This document shows, in pieces, positions 7,786 to 14,643 of a stretch of DNA of 15,890 bases. Source of the stretch: Deltaproteobacteria bacterium. Lineage in GTDB: Bacteria; Desulfobacterota; Desulfovibrionia; Desulfovibrionales; Desulfovibrionaceae. Every line of letters starts with the position of its first letter. The stretch's first letter is position 1. The stretch spans positions 1-15,890 of the forward strand of contig JAJBSY010000161.1 in the NCBI GenBank assembly GCA_020861205.1, in the 5' to 3' direction. The notes below the pieces were generated by a model, which made no database searches, was not told the DNA's origin, and was given only the letters and a program-made list of their open reading frames with translations. A program made the translations under genes and the position numbers.

Positions 7786-7824
7786 CGCCTCGGCCGCACC
7801 GCAAAAGGCGGTGCGGCCGAGGCG
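7786..7824 (+). terminator. Perfect 17-bp hairpin, probable terminator or operon-dividing structure
   Basis: Bases 7786-7802 pair perfectly with 7808-7824 around the AAAAG loop, 3 bp after the kinase stop codon. This is the strongest inverted repeat seen in the window. The + strand continues AAACAAAAG with no T-tract, so it does not meet the full intrinsic-terminator pattern. It may attenuate transcription into the dehydrogenase and etf genes or protect the upstream mRNA from 3' decay. Confidence 0.6.
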
Positions 7825-7940
7825 AAACAAAAGACTGTATTTCCTGAACCGGCATCCGGCCGTGAAAGGGTAAGTCCAGGCGGATTGTGGGTGCCTGGGG
7901 TAGCGGGTAAGGGCGATTCAGGTTCTCAAGGAGAGGTTCC

Positions 7941-9020
7941 ATGATTATTTTCGGAGCGCCGTTCAGGTATTACCAGGGCCGGGGCATTCTCAAAAATACC
8001 GGCGAGATACTGAAACCCATGGGAGAAAAGTTTTTTCTCATCAGTGACGCCATGGTGTTTTCCCTGTTCGGGGAAACCCTGGACGCCGCTTTCGCGTCAG
8101 CCGGGCTTGGTTCCGTTCGCGGCGAGTTCAACGGGGAATCCAGCGACGCGGAGATAACCCGTTTGCATGAACTCTACAAGGCTTCCGGCTGTGACGCCGT
8201 TGTGGGCATGGGGGGCGGCAAAGCCCTGGATACGGCCAAGGGGTTGTCCATCGTGACGAACGCGCCCGTGGCGCTGATTCCGACCACCGCCGCGTCCGAC
8301 GCGCCCGTGAGCAATATCGCGATGATATACAAGGCGGACCACAGCAAGGACCGCGTGGCCCCCATGCGCTACTCCCCGTGGTGCATCATCATGGATACCG
8401 ACGTCATTTTGAAGGCCCCGCTCAGGATGTTCATTTCCGGCATCGGCGACGCGGCGGCCACCAAGTTCGAGGCGGAAGCCTGCCTCGCCTCCGGCGCGAA
8501 AAACTACCTGAACGGCCAGCCGCCGAAAACGGCCAAGGCGCTCTGCGACTTGTGCTGGGACATCATTTACAACCAATCCCTGGAGGCGGTGGCGTCCGTT
8601 AAAAGCGGCACGTTCTCCGATGCCTTTGACGCGGTGGTGGAAGCCTCGGCGCTCCTCAGCGGCCTGGGTTTCGTCAACGGCGGCCTCGCCGCCGGGCACG
8701 CCATGAGCTCGGGCCTGACCTACGTCCCGGCGGCGCTCAAGAGCACGCACGGAGAACTGGTGTCCTTCGGCATCCTGGTTCAGTTCGTGCTGGAAAAGCG
8801 GCCCCAGGCCTTCATGGACGATATGCTGGCGTTCCTGAAGGGCGTGGGTCTGCCCACCACCCTTGCCCAGCTCGGCGTGACCGAGGCAGACAGGGGCGAC
8901 ATCACCAAAATGGTCCACAAGATCTGCACGCCGCCGAACCTGGTCTATAATATGCCCTGCGAAATAACCCCGGACATTCTGAAAAAAGCCATATACACGG
9001 CGGACGCCATGGGTCGGTAA
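7941..9020 (+). CDS. Iron-containing alcohol dehydrogenase, glycerol dehydrogenase (GldA)-like
   Basis: At 359 residues it is close to the usual GldA length. The NAD-binding motif GMGGGKALDTAK (89-100) and the PTTAASDAPVSNIAMIY stretch (114-130) match GldA rather than glycerol-1-phosphate dehydrogenase. The three metal ligands of the family are present as Asp170 (SGIGDAAATK), His253 (AAGHAMSSG) and His270 (KSTHGELV). It is expected to oxidise a vicinal diol or polyol to a hydroxyketone with NAD+ in the cytoplasm; the substrate is not necessarily glycerol. The start at ATG 7941 has AAGGAG at 7928-7933 with 7-bp spacing. One base separates its stop from etfB, so the three genes form one transcript. 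The 158-bp leader could carry its own promoter, but no clear -35/-10 pair is visible. Confidence 0.87.
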   Translation: MIIFGAPFRYYQGRGILKNTGEILKPMGEKFFLISDAMVFSLFGETLDAAFASAGLGSVRGEFNGESSDAEITRLHELYKASGCDAVVGMGGGKALDTAKGLSIVTNAPVALIPTTAASDAPVSNIAMIYKADHSKDRVAPMRYSPWCIIMDTDVILKAPLRMFISGIGDAAATKFEAEACLASGAKNYLNGQPPKTAKALCDLCWDIIYNQSLEAVASVKSGTFSDAFDAVVEASALLSGLGFVNGGLAAGHAMSSGLTYVPAALKSTHGELVSFGILVQFVLEKRPQAFMDDMLAFLKGVGLPTTLAQLGVTEADRGDITKMVHKICTPPNLVYNMPCEITPDILKKAIYTADAMGR

Positions 9021-9021
9021 C

Positions 9022-9822
9022 ATGAGCGTCTACGTTTGCCTGAAGCAGGTGCCCAACGTGGAGGGCGTGCCTTCCATCGATCCGGAGTCCGGTTTTTTGC
9101 GGGCGGACGCCTGGTACCTGAATCCGCTGGATGCCTATGCCATGCGGGGCGCGTTGGAAACCGCTTCCACCCTGCGAACGGATTGCGTGGCCGTCGGTTT
9201 CGGCGGGCGTGAAGCCGAGGACGGGCTGCGCCAGGCGCTGGGGCTCGGCGCGGACCGGGCCGTCTTGGCCTTTTCCGAGACGCCGATGGCGGGACCCGGC
9301 CTGACCGCCTGGGCGCTTGCCGGGGCCATCCGGCTGGACAGCCGCGAAAACGGAGCCGCGCCGGCGCTGGTTTTCTGCGGCAGGCAATCATCGGACGTTG
9401 CCGGGTTACAGGTTCCGTACCGGCTGGCTGCCTGCCTCGGGTTCCCGGTGGTGAGCGAAGTCAACGCCTGGAAACCGGAGGACGGGTACCTCGAAGTCTT
9501 CCGCCAGGCCGGAAGTATGCGGGAATACCTGGATGTGGACATGCCGTGCGTCCTGGCTCTGAACCGGGGACAGGGGGAAATGCCGCACCCCACCTTGCCG
9601 GGGCTGCTCAAGGCCAAGAAAAAAAGCGTCCGGGTCCTGGACCGGGAAGCGATAGCTTCGGCCCAGCCGAGTCAATGGGCCGCGCCGCCGGACGACCCGA
9701 AACTGCTGCGGACGCGCAACGTGCCGGACGAGCATGACTGCCGGTTCGCGGCGGGCGAGGACGTCAATGCCCGCGTGCGCGACCTGGTCCGTATGTTGCG
9801 CGAGGACGGGAGCTTGCCGTGA
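9022..9822 (+). CDS. etfB: Electron transfer flavoprotein beta subunit
   Basis: This 266-residue protein has the EtfB order of motifs. CLKQVPN is at the N-terminus, then LNPLDAYAMRGALE (about 33-46), AEDGLRQALGLGADRAVL, VFCGRQSSDVAGLQVPYRLAACLGFP, and HPTLPGLLKAKKKSVRV near 192-208. EtfB binds AMP or, in bifurcating forms, a second FAD, and with EtfA carries electrons from flavin dehydrogenases to a quinone reductase or other acceptor. I cannot decide the bifurcating class from motifs alone. It starts 1 bp after the dehydrogenase and overlaps etfA by 4 bp. The LPSQW-like tail found in many EtfB proteins appears as AQPSQWAAPPDDPK. Confidence 0.92.
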   Translation: MSVYVCLKQVPNVEGVPSIDPESGFLRADAWYLNPLDAYAMRGALETASTLRTDCVAVGFGGREAEDGLRQALGLGADRAVLAFSETPMAGPGLTAWALAGAIRLDSRENGAAPALVFCGRQSSDVAGLQVPYRLAACLGFPVVSEVNAWKPEDGYLEVFRQAGSMREYLDVDMPCVLALNRGQGEMPHPTLPGLLKAKKKSVRVLDREAIASAQPSQWAAPPDDPKLLRTRNVPDEHDCRFAAGEDVNARVRDLVRMLREDGSLP

Positions 9823-10856
9823 GAAAGCACATCGTGGTCTGGCTGGACCGTTCCGGGCGTTCTTTTTCCGTCAAGGACGGGCACAGGGCGGCCCTGTCTC
9901 TTGCCGCCGCCTCTGGAGGCCTGGTTACGGCCGTTCTGGCGGCGGAGGAACGCGAGGCCGTGCCCGGCAACCTTGCGCCGGACCTGGCCCGTTTCGGGGC
10001 GCGCAGGGTTGCTCTCCTGCGCTTTGAGCGGGCGGCGCTGGACAGTCCGGAAGCGGTCGCGGCCGGCTTTGCCTGGGCGCTGGACCAGCCGGTGCTCGCG
10101 GATACGCCGGTAACGGACATTTTCGCCACGGCCAACGCGGTCGGGCGGGATTTGATGGCCCGCGTCGCCTCGCACCGCAACCTTCCGTTGTTGCAGGATT
10201 GCGTCGCGGTGGACGTTGACGCCGCGACCGGCGAGAAATACATTCTGCAAGGCCGCACCTGCGGCGTGTACGCCCTTCCCGGTCCCGTCCATTGCTGGAC
10301 GCTACGGCCGCACGAGTTCCCCTGCCTCGAAGGACAGGCGCCCGAAGCGGCTCCAATGGACATTGCCGAGTTGGCGCCGCCGGTTGCCAAGGCGGGGATA
10401 CGGCTTTCCGCCAAGGCCCGGGAAGATCTGGCGGAAAGGGAAGCCGATCCCATGGCCCGCATGTGGGAGGACCAGCCCGACATCATGGAGGCCTCGGTCA
10501 TCATCAGCGGCGGCAGGTCGCTGGAATCCGCCGAAAACTTCCGCCTCCTGCACGAGGCGGCGGCGCCGCTGCACGCGGCTGTCGGCGCGAGCCGGAGCGC
10601 GGTGGACATGGGGTATGCCCCGCCATCCGTCCAGGTCGGGCAAACGGGCGTGGTGGTCAGCCCGGAACTGTATATCGCCTGCGGCATTTCCGGTTCCATT
10701 TTCCATACCACGGGCATCAAGGGCGCCAGGAAGGTGGTGGCGGTCAACAAGGACCGGACCGCGCCCATTTTCTTGCGCGCCGATTACGGCATCGTGGATG
10801 ATTTGTTTGCCGTGCTGCCGCTGTTGCGGGAGGAACTGGTGAAAAAGGGGGCATGA
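9819..10856 (+). CDS. etfA: Electron transfer flavoprotein alpha subunit
   Basis: The 345-residue EtfA starts at GTG 9819, overlapping the etfB stop (GTGA), so translation is coupled. The N-terminal ETF domain includes GRDLMARVASHRNLPLLQDC (109-128). The C-terminal FAD domain has SGGRSLESAENF (230-241), VGASRSAVDMG (255-265), VGQTGVVVSPELYIACGISGSIFH (273-296) and AVNKDRTAPIFLRADYGIVDDLF (308-330). Family members usually read SGAIQH at the flavin loop; here it is SGSIFH, with Phe295 in place of Gln. No ferredoxin domain is fused to the N-terminus, unlike the EtfA of the acetogen lactate dehydrogenase complex. The partner oxidase is probably the FAD protein at 4370-5830. Confidence 0.93.
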   Translation: MRKHIVVWLDRSGRSFSVKDGHRAALSLAAASGGLVTAVLAAEEREAVPGNLAPDLARFGARRVALLRFERAALDSPEAVAAGFAWALDQPVLADTPVTDIFATANAVGRDLMARVASHRNLPLLQDCVAVDVDAATGEKYILQGRTCGVYALPGPVHCWTLRPHEFPCLEGQAPEAAPMDIAELAPPVAKAGIRLSAKAREDLAEREADPMARMWEDQPDIMEASVIISGGRSLESAENFRLLHEAAAPLHAAVGASRSAVDMGYAPPSVQVGQTGVVVSPELYIACGISGSIFHTTGIKGARKVVAVNKDRTAPIFLRADYGIVDDLFAVLPLLREELVKKGA

Positions 10857-10946
10857 GCTTCGCGCCAGGGTGCCCGGCGCGGGTTACGGGGTTGATTCCG
10901 TCTTCCCATTGGCAGCCTCAGTTTGTCTTTCGAACAAGGAAGGGCG

Positions 10947-10969
10947 TTCCACACGGAGCGGGGAGTATC
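10947..10969 (+). repeat. Imperfect direct repeat, left copy flanking the recombinase
   Basis: This 23-bp segment begins TTCC, has the core CGGAGCG and ends GAGTATC. It matches 12440-12462 at 19 of 23 positions, and all four differences are transitions. Similarity fades upstream but short blocks (TTTG, CTT, AAGGA) still recur in order back to about 10919. It could be an attachment-site remnant or one copy of a dispersed intergenic repeat. Confidence 0.55.
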
Positions 10970-11005
10970 AGGCATACGCCGGCGCGAGCCGGCGAAGTAT
11001 CAGGC
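10964..11005 (+). repeat. Two AGTATCAGGC copies around a GNRA-loop hairpin
   Basis: The 10-mer AGTATCAGGC occurs at 10964-10973 and 10996-11005. Between them CGCCGGC (10977-10983) pairs with GCCGGCG (10988-10994) around a GCGA loop, giving a 7-bp stem. The arrangement looks like a small structured repeat unit with a 32-bp period. Its role is unknown. Confidence 0.5.
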
Positions 11006-11131
11006 CGATGGAGGCACTCCTTTTCGCAGCTATGCAGCAAGCCCCATTTCCGGTATGGTACAGGGCGGCTGTTTTTTAGGCTCGGCCGACATGCGCGGCG
11101 ACCTCCGAGCTTCAGACCCCGCGGATGCGCG

Positions 11132-12307
11132 ATGGCAATGACCTGGCACCCAACACCGTACCCCGGAGTCCGTTACCGCGAGCATGACTCACGCCTGCAC
11201 GCGGGAGAGAAGGACCGGTATTATTCGATCCGGTGCAAGATCAGGGGCAGGGATATCGAGCGCGGGCTCGGCTGGGCCTCTTCCGGCATAACGCCCGAGC
11301 ACGCCCGGAACGAGCTGGCTAAGCTCCGCGCCTCGTTGCGGGAGACTTCGGGCCATGCGACGGGGGTTCGGCGGCGCAAGTCCACGGTGAGCTTCTCCCG
11401 GTTCTGGGAGCGCGACTACCTTCCGTTTCTCAAGAAAAGCAAAGCGCCGTCCTCCGTGGCTGTGGAAACGGGAATTTACAGCAACTGGCTCGGGCCCTCC
11501 TTCGGGGATCTTCCGCTCGGCCGTTTGACGGCGGACAGGCTGGAATCGCTGGTGGCGGATGTGCTGGAAGCAAACCGCAGCCCCCGGACCGCCCGCTATA
11601 TCGTATCCGTGATTTCCCGGGTGTGGAACCTGGCCCTGGAAAAGAACTATGACCTGCCGGAAAACCCTTGTCCGCGGGTGTCCGTTTCCTCCGCCGGGAG
11701 GACCATCCGCCTTGCCCGGCCAGCGGAAATGCGCAAAATGCTGGGCGTGCTGTCCCGCCGCAACGGGGATCTGCACGACGCCGTCATCCTGGCTCTTTTC
11801 TGCGGCCTCAATCCCGGGGAGCTCTTCCGCCTTTCCTGGGCGGCCGTCGACCTTGCCCGGGGCACCATCGTGGTGCGGGAAAGCAGGCACAGGCGCAGCC
11901 GCATGATCTACCTTCCCTCCCCCGTCAACGAGCTTCTGGCGAAACGCAACTGGGAAAGCTTCTCCCGCACGGGGGGGATGCAATTGACGGATTTTGTCTT
12001 CCCCCGCAAGGCAGGCTTGAAACGTGAATGGTTCAGCCGGGCGTTCGAGCGCATCGCCCTTGAAGAGGGCTGGAACAAGAAAAGCGCCCAGCGCCGTGAG
12101 CGCATAACCTTCGCCACCTTCCGGCATATGTACGCCATCTGGCTGATTACCGGCGGCATAGGCTTGTCCACGGTGGCGGAGCTCATGGGCCACAAGACAA
12201 TAAGCCTGTTGCAAAAGTACGCCCGTTTCGCCCCTTCTCCCGAAGCGCTCTGCCGGTCCGTGCTGGATGCGGAATGGAAGAGCCTTCTTGAACCGCCCTC
12301 GGCCTGA
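11132..12307 (+). CDS. Tyrosine recombinase/phage-type integrase with missing catalytic residues
   Basis: The 391-residue protein starts at ATG 11132 (MAMTWHPTPYPGVRY); the second ATG at 11138 is equally possible and no strong ribosome binding site is seen. An N-terminal arm-binding-like part (13-70) precedes a core-binding SAM-like domain (about 88-180). The catalytic domain follows (about 196-375). It keeps R331 (FRHMYA), H354 (LMGHKTI) and nucleophile Y363 (KYARF). The first catalytic Arg, normally in GLRxGE, is Asn227 (GLNPGE). The His of HxxR is Ala328, and no Lys is evident in the beta-hairpin (RESRHRRSRMIYLP). It may be inactive, or act as a DNA-binding or accessory protein. No excisionase, phage gene or cargo adjoins it. 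Confidence 0.85.
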   Translation: MAMTWHPTPYPGVRYREHDSRLHAGEKDRYYSIRCKIRGRDIERGLGWASSGITPEHARNELAKLRASLRETSGHATGVRRRKSTVSFSRFWERDYLPFLKKSKAPSSVAVETGIYSNWLGPSFGDLPLGRLTADRLESLVADVLEANRSPRTARYIVSVISRVWNLALEKNYDLPENPCPRVSVSSAGRTIRLARPAEMRKMLGVLSRRNGDLHDAVILALFCGLNPGELFRLSWAAVDLARGTIVVRESRHRRSRMIYLPSPVNELLAKRNWESFSRTGGMQLTDFVFPRKAGLKREWFSRAFERIALEEGWNKKSAQRRERITFATFRHMYAIWLITGGIGLSTVAELMGHKTISLLQKYARFAPSPEALCRSVLDAEWKSLLEPPSA

Positions 12308-12439
12308 CCGTGCCCGATCCGCTCCGCGCATAACCTTCCGTATGGCACCGTTTGAAGTATCGTTCTCCCGGCGTGTGGACCGCGATCCCTTTATCACGTC
12401 CCGGTATGCTTCAATTTGGCTTCAGCCAAGGATGGCGGG

Positions 12440-12462
12440 TTCCGCGCGGAGCGAAGAGTATC
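12440..12462 (+). repeat. Imperfect direct repeat, right copy flanking the recombinase
   Basis: This segment begins TTCCGCGCGGAGCG and ends GAGTATC. It is the partner of 10947-10969 in the same orientation, 19/23 identical and about 1.49 kb away. Together the two copies bracket the recombinase gene and nothing else. Confidence 0.55.
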
Positions 12463-12572
12463 GAGACATTTGAGCATTGGAACGGGCCTGACGAAGAATC
12501 AAGCAACTTGAGGCCCGGCCGCGTTTCTCACCTGTTGCCCAGCGAAGCGCAAGAGCGTATCAAGGGTGACCG

Positions 12573-12591
12573 GCCGGTCCGCGCGACCGGC
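12573..12591 (+). promoter_or_regulatory. GC hairpin ahead of the amidohydrolase gene
   Basis: GCCGGTC (12573-12579) pairs with GACCGGC (12585-12591) around CGCGC. The overlapping palindrome GACCGGCCGGTC (12568-12579) offers an alternative fold. It lies 22 bp before the chosen hydrolase start, with no T-run. It could be a leader structure, a protein-binding palindrome or part of the repeat family nearby. Confidence 0.35.
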
Positions 12592-12613
12592 AATCCACGG
12601 CTTGAATCCGGAC

Positions 12614-14248
12614 ATGGGCAAAAAAGTGAAAACACAGACCGGGAATATCCTTTTTCATAACGGGAATATCATCACGGCGGACGAGGCAATGCCGCGCGCC
12701 TCGGTCCTCGCGGCCCGGGAAGGCCGAATCGTGTACGTGGGAGAAAGCCTGCGGGATGCCGCCCGGCTTCTTCCGCAGGACGCGGAAACGGTGGATTTGT
12801 GCGGGGGGACCATGGTGCCCGGCCTTGCGGACAGCCACCAGCATTTTATGATGCAGGGGGAGCATCTGGCGGAACTGGACATCCACCTTGCGAAGAAAGA
12901 GGCCATTCTCCGGATGGTCGCGGACAAGGCGCGGGAACTGTCTCCCGGTGAATGGATCCTGGGTCGCGGCTGGAGCCATGAAGTCTGGCTGGACAGGCAA
13001 TGGCCCTGCAAGGAAGAGCTGGACGCGGCGGCTCCGGACAACCCCGTGGCGCTGACGCGGCTGGACGGCCATTCCCTGTGGGCCAATTCCGCCGCCTTGC
13101 GGGCCGCGGGGCTTGACCGGAACAGCCCGGAATATCCCGGCGGCGAGATACTCAGGCGGGAGGACGGCGAGTTGACGGGCGTGCTCGTCGACACCCCCGC
13201 CTTCAAGATCCGGCAGGCCATCCCGCCGCAAACCGAAGAGCAAAAACGCGCTTCCTGCCTGCGGGCGCAGGCGGACATGTTCCGTTACGGTATCACGTCC
13301 GTCGGCGACGCCTGGCAAATGCCGGAAGACCATGCGCTGCTCAAGGCGCTGTATGCGGAAGGCGCGCTCCACATCCGGATATACGGCATGTTGTCGTCAC
13401 GGTTTCAGGGCGCGACGCCCTGCGCGGACGTCGCGCGCGACCCGGTCGGGGGATTATGCGGCGACCGGCTCTCCCTCAAGGCGTACAAGATCGTGCTCGA
13501 CGGTTCGCTGGGGTCGCGCAGCGCCTGGTTGACCGGGGAATACGCGGACAGGCCCGGGCACAGCGGCAACCACCGGTATACGGACGAGGATCTGCTGTCC
13601 GTCGCGCGGGCCGCCTGCGCCAAGGGCTTTCAGCTCTGCATCCACGCCATCGGGGACGCGGCCGTGCTCCAGGCGGTTACGGCGCTGGAAACGCTCCACC
13701 GTGAAAACACAGGGGCCTGGCTGCCGCACCGGATCGAACATTTTCAGACGGCGTCCCCCCCGACCGTGGCCCGCGCCCTGGCGATCGGCGTCATACCGAG
13801 TATGCAGACCATCCATGCCCTTGCGGACAAGGCCATGGCCCAGGTTCGCCTGACGTCCCGCGACCTTGCGCATTCCTATCCCTGGCGGGACATCCTGGAC
13901 CAGGGCGGCATCATCGCCAACGGGTCGGACAGCCCCATGGACGGGGTGAACCCGTTCCACGGGTTTTACGCCGCCATTTCCCGCACGCCGTTCGCAGGCC
14001 AGGGAACGGACGCGAGCCGCCTGCGCATGACGCGGGACGAAGCCTTGAAGTCATATACCCTGTGGGCGGCCCGGGCGGAAATGGCCGGGGCGGAAAAGGG
14101 GTCGCTGGCGGTCGGCAAACATGCGGACTGCGCCGTCCTGGACCGGGACATCATGACCTGCCCCGAGGAAGACGTCAAAGAAACCCGCGTCCTCATGACG
14201 GTCGTTGCCGGCGAAACGGTTTACGGCGGGCCGGAACTGTGGGCCTAA
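12614..14248 (+). CDS. Amidohydrolase family 3 (YtcJ-like) metal-dependent hydrolase
   Basis: The 544-residue protein is typical of YtcJ-like amidohydrolases, which hydrolyse amide or related bonds on usually unknown substrates. The beta-sandwich N-terminus (NILFHNGNIITADEAMPRASVLAAREGRIVYVG) precedes the metal motif DSHQH (H75, H77). Candidate ligands follow in family order: K292 in YKIVLDGSLGSRSAW (the position usually carboxylated), H344 (CIHAIGD), H376 (PHRIEHFQ) and D439 (NGSDSPMDGVNP). The C-terminus has GSLAVGKHADCAVLD. The start at ATG 12614 is chosen because the family begins a few residues before the FHNGNIIT strand; the ribosome binding site is poor, and a GTG at 12566 is the alternative. 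It appears to be transcribed separately from the etf operon and may not share its pathway. Confidence 0.88.
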   Translation: MGKKVKTQTGNILFHNGNIITADEAMPRASVLAAREGRIVYVGESLRDAARLLPQDAETVDLCGGTMVPGLADSHQHFMMQGEHLAELDIHLAKKEAILRMVADKARELSPGEWILGRGWSHEVWLDRQWPCKEELDAAAPDNPVALTRLDGHSLWANSAALRAAGLDRNSPEYPGGEILRREDGELTGVLVDTPAFKIRQAIPPQTEEQKRASCLRAQADMFRYGITSVGDAWQMPEDHALLKALYAEGALHIRIYGMLSSRFQGATPCADVARDPVGGLCGDRLSLKAYKIVLDGSLGSRSAWLTGEYADRPGHSGNHRYTDEDLLSVARAACAKGFQLCIHAIGDAAVLQAVTALETLHRENTGAWLPHRIEHFQTASPPTVARALAIGVIPSMQTIHALADKAMAQVRLTSRDLAHSYPWRDILDQGGIIANGSDSPMDGVNPFHGFYAAISRTPFAGQGTDASRLRMTRDEALKSYTLWAARAEMAGAEKGSLAVGKHADCAVLDRDIMTCPEEDVKETRVLMTVVAGETVYGGPELWA

Positions 14249-14643
14249 CCTCCAGCGTAAACGCTATCCACCCGGGTCTTCGGATCGGACGCCTGCCGCG
14301 GGGAAGACACGGCTTCAACCGTGAGCGGCTGGGGTCGAAGGCCGCGGGAAATCGCCGGACCGTTGCCGCCTGTCGGCTCACACCGGCAAGAAGACGATCG
14401 CCGCCCATTCCCTTCCGGCTACCCGCGCGGACGCGGGGCCCCCGCAACGGACGTTTGAAAAGCATTCCCGTCGTCGTGCGTCCACGCCCCGCGCATTCTC
14501 TCTGCCGTCGTCGGCCGATCATCATGTAATTGCATCGAATAGCCGGGCATACCCATGCCCATGGCTCCGCTGGTTTTTGAATTGCGGTGGCGATCACCAT
14601 CCCCGGTTCTCCCAGAGGGCGGATTGAACGCGTCCGTATGGAG
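14249..14643. other. Intergenic gap between convergent genes, no gene recognised
   Basis: About 395 bp lie between the hydrolase stop and the repressor stop. Frames that run through it have no family resemblance and look like chance open frames in GC-rich DNA. Small inverted repeats are CCCGCG/CGCGGG (14422-14437, CGGA loop) and GGGCAT/ATGCCC (14545-14560, ACCC loop). Neither has a T-run. Nothing identifies a terminator or RNA gene with confidence. Confidence 0.5.

Larger units (their letters stand above)
10857..11131 (+). other. Non-coding flank upstream of the recombinase gene
   Basis: These 275 bp between etfA and the recombinase gene have no convincing gene. The recombinase frame stays open back to an ATG at 10853, but the added residues are Arg/Pro-rich and unlike any domain. 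The stretch holds the left copy of a 23-bp repeat (10947-10969) and two copies of AGTATCAGGC with a GNRA-type hairpin between them. A GTTTTTT run is at 11070-11076, with no obvious stem before it. Confidence 0.6.
12308..12613 (+). other. Non-coding flank downstream of the recombinase gene
   Basis: About 306 bp with no convincing gene. It holds the right copy of the 23-bp repeat at 12440-12462, further AGTATC-like motifs at 12356-12361 and 12556-12561 (the last reads CGTATC), and a GC hairpin at 12573-12591. No promoter could be assigned with confidence for the following hydrolase gene. Confidence 0.55.

Noticed and set aside
4370..9020. Reading the oxidase plus dehydrogenase as an ether-lipid pathway (AGPS plus glycerol-1-phosphate dehydrogenase)
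   Set aside because: The dehydrogenase has GldA-type motifs rather than glycerol-1-phosphate dehydrogenase ones, and transporter, kinase and ETF neighbours point to catabolism.
10886..10903. tRNA T-arm-like string (GGTTGATTCC) that could mark a tRNA attachment site
   Set aside because: The loop lacks the TTC of a T-arm, the stem is only about 4 bp, and no acceptor, D or anticodon arm can be built around it.
11060..11085. T-run GTTTTTT as an intrinsic terminator before the recombinase
   Set aside because: No GC-rich stem could be found directly upstream of the T-run on the + strand.
10853..11131. Extension of the recombinase frame back to an ATG overlapping the etfA stop (ATGA)
   Set aside because: The extra 93 residues are Arg/Pro/Ser-rich with no domain resemblance, the stretch contains non-coding repeats and hairpins, and recombinases of this type begin near the PGVRYREH segment.
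14254..14265. AGCG/CGCT inverted repeat as terminator of the amidohydrolase gene
   Set aside because: Only a 4-bp stem, with no T-run.
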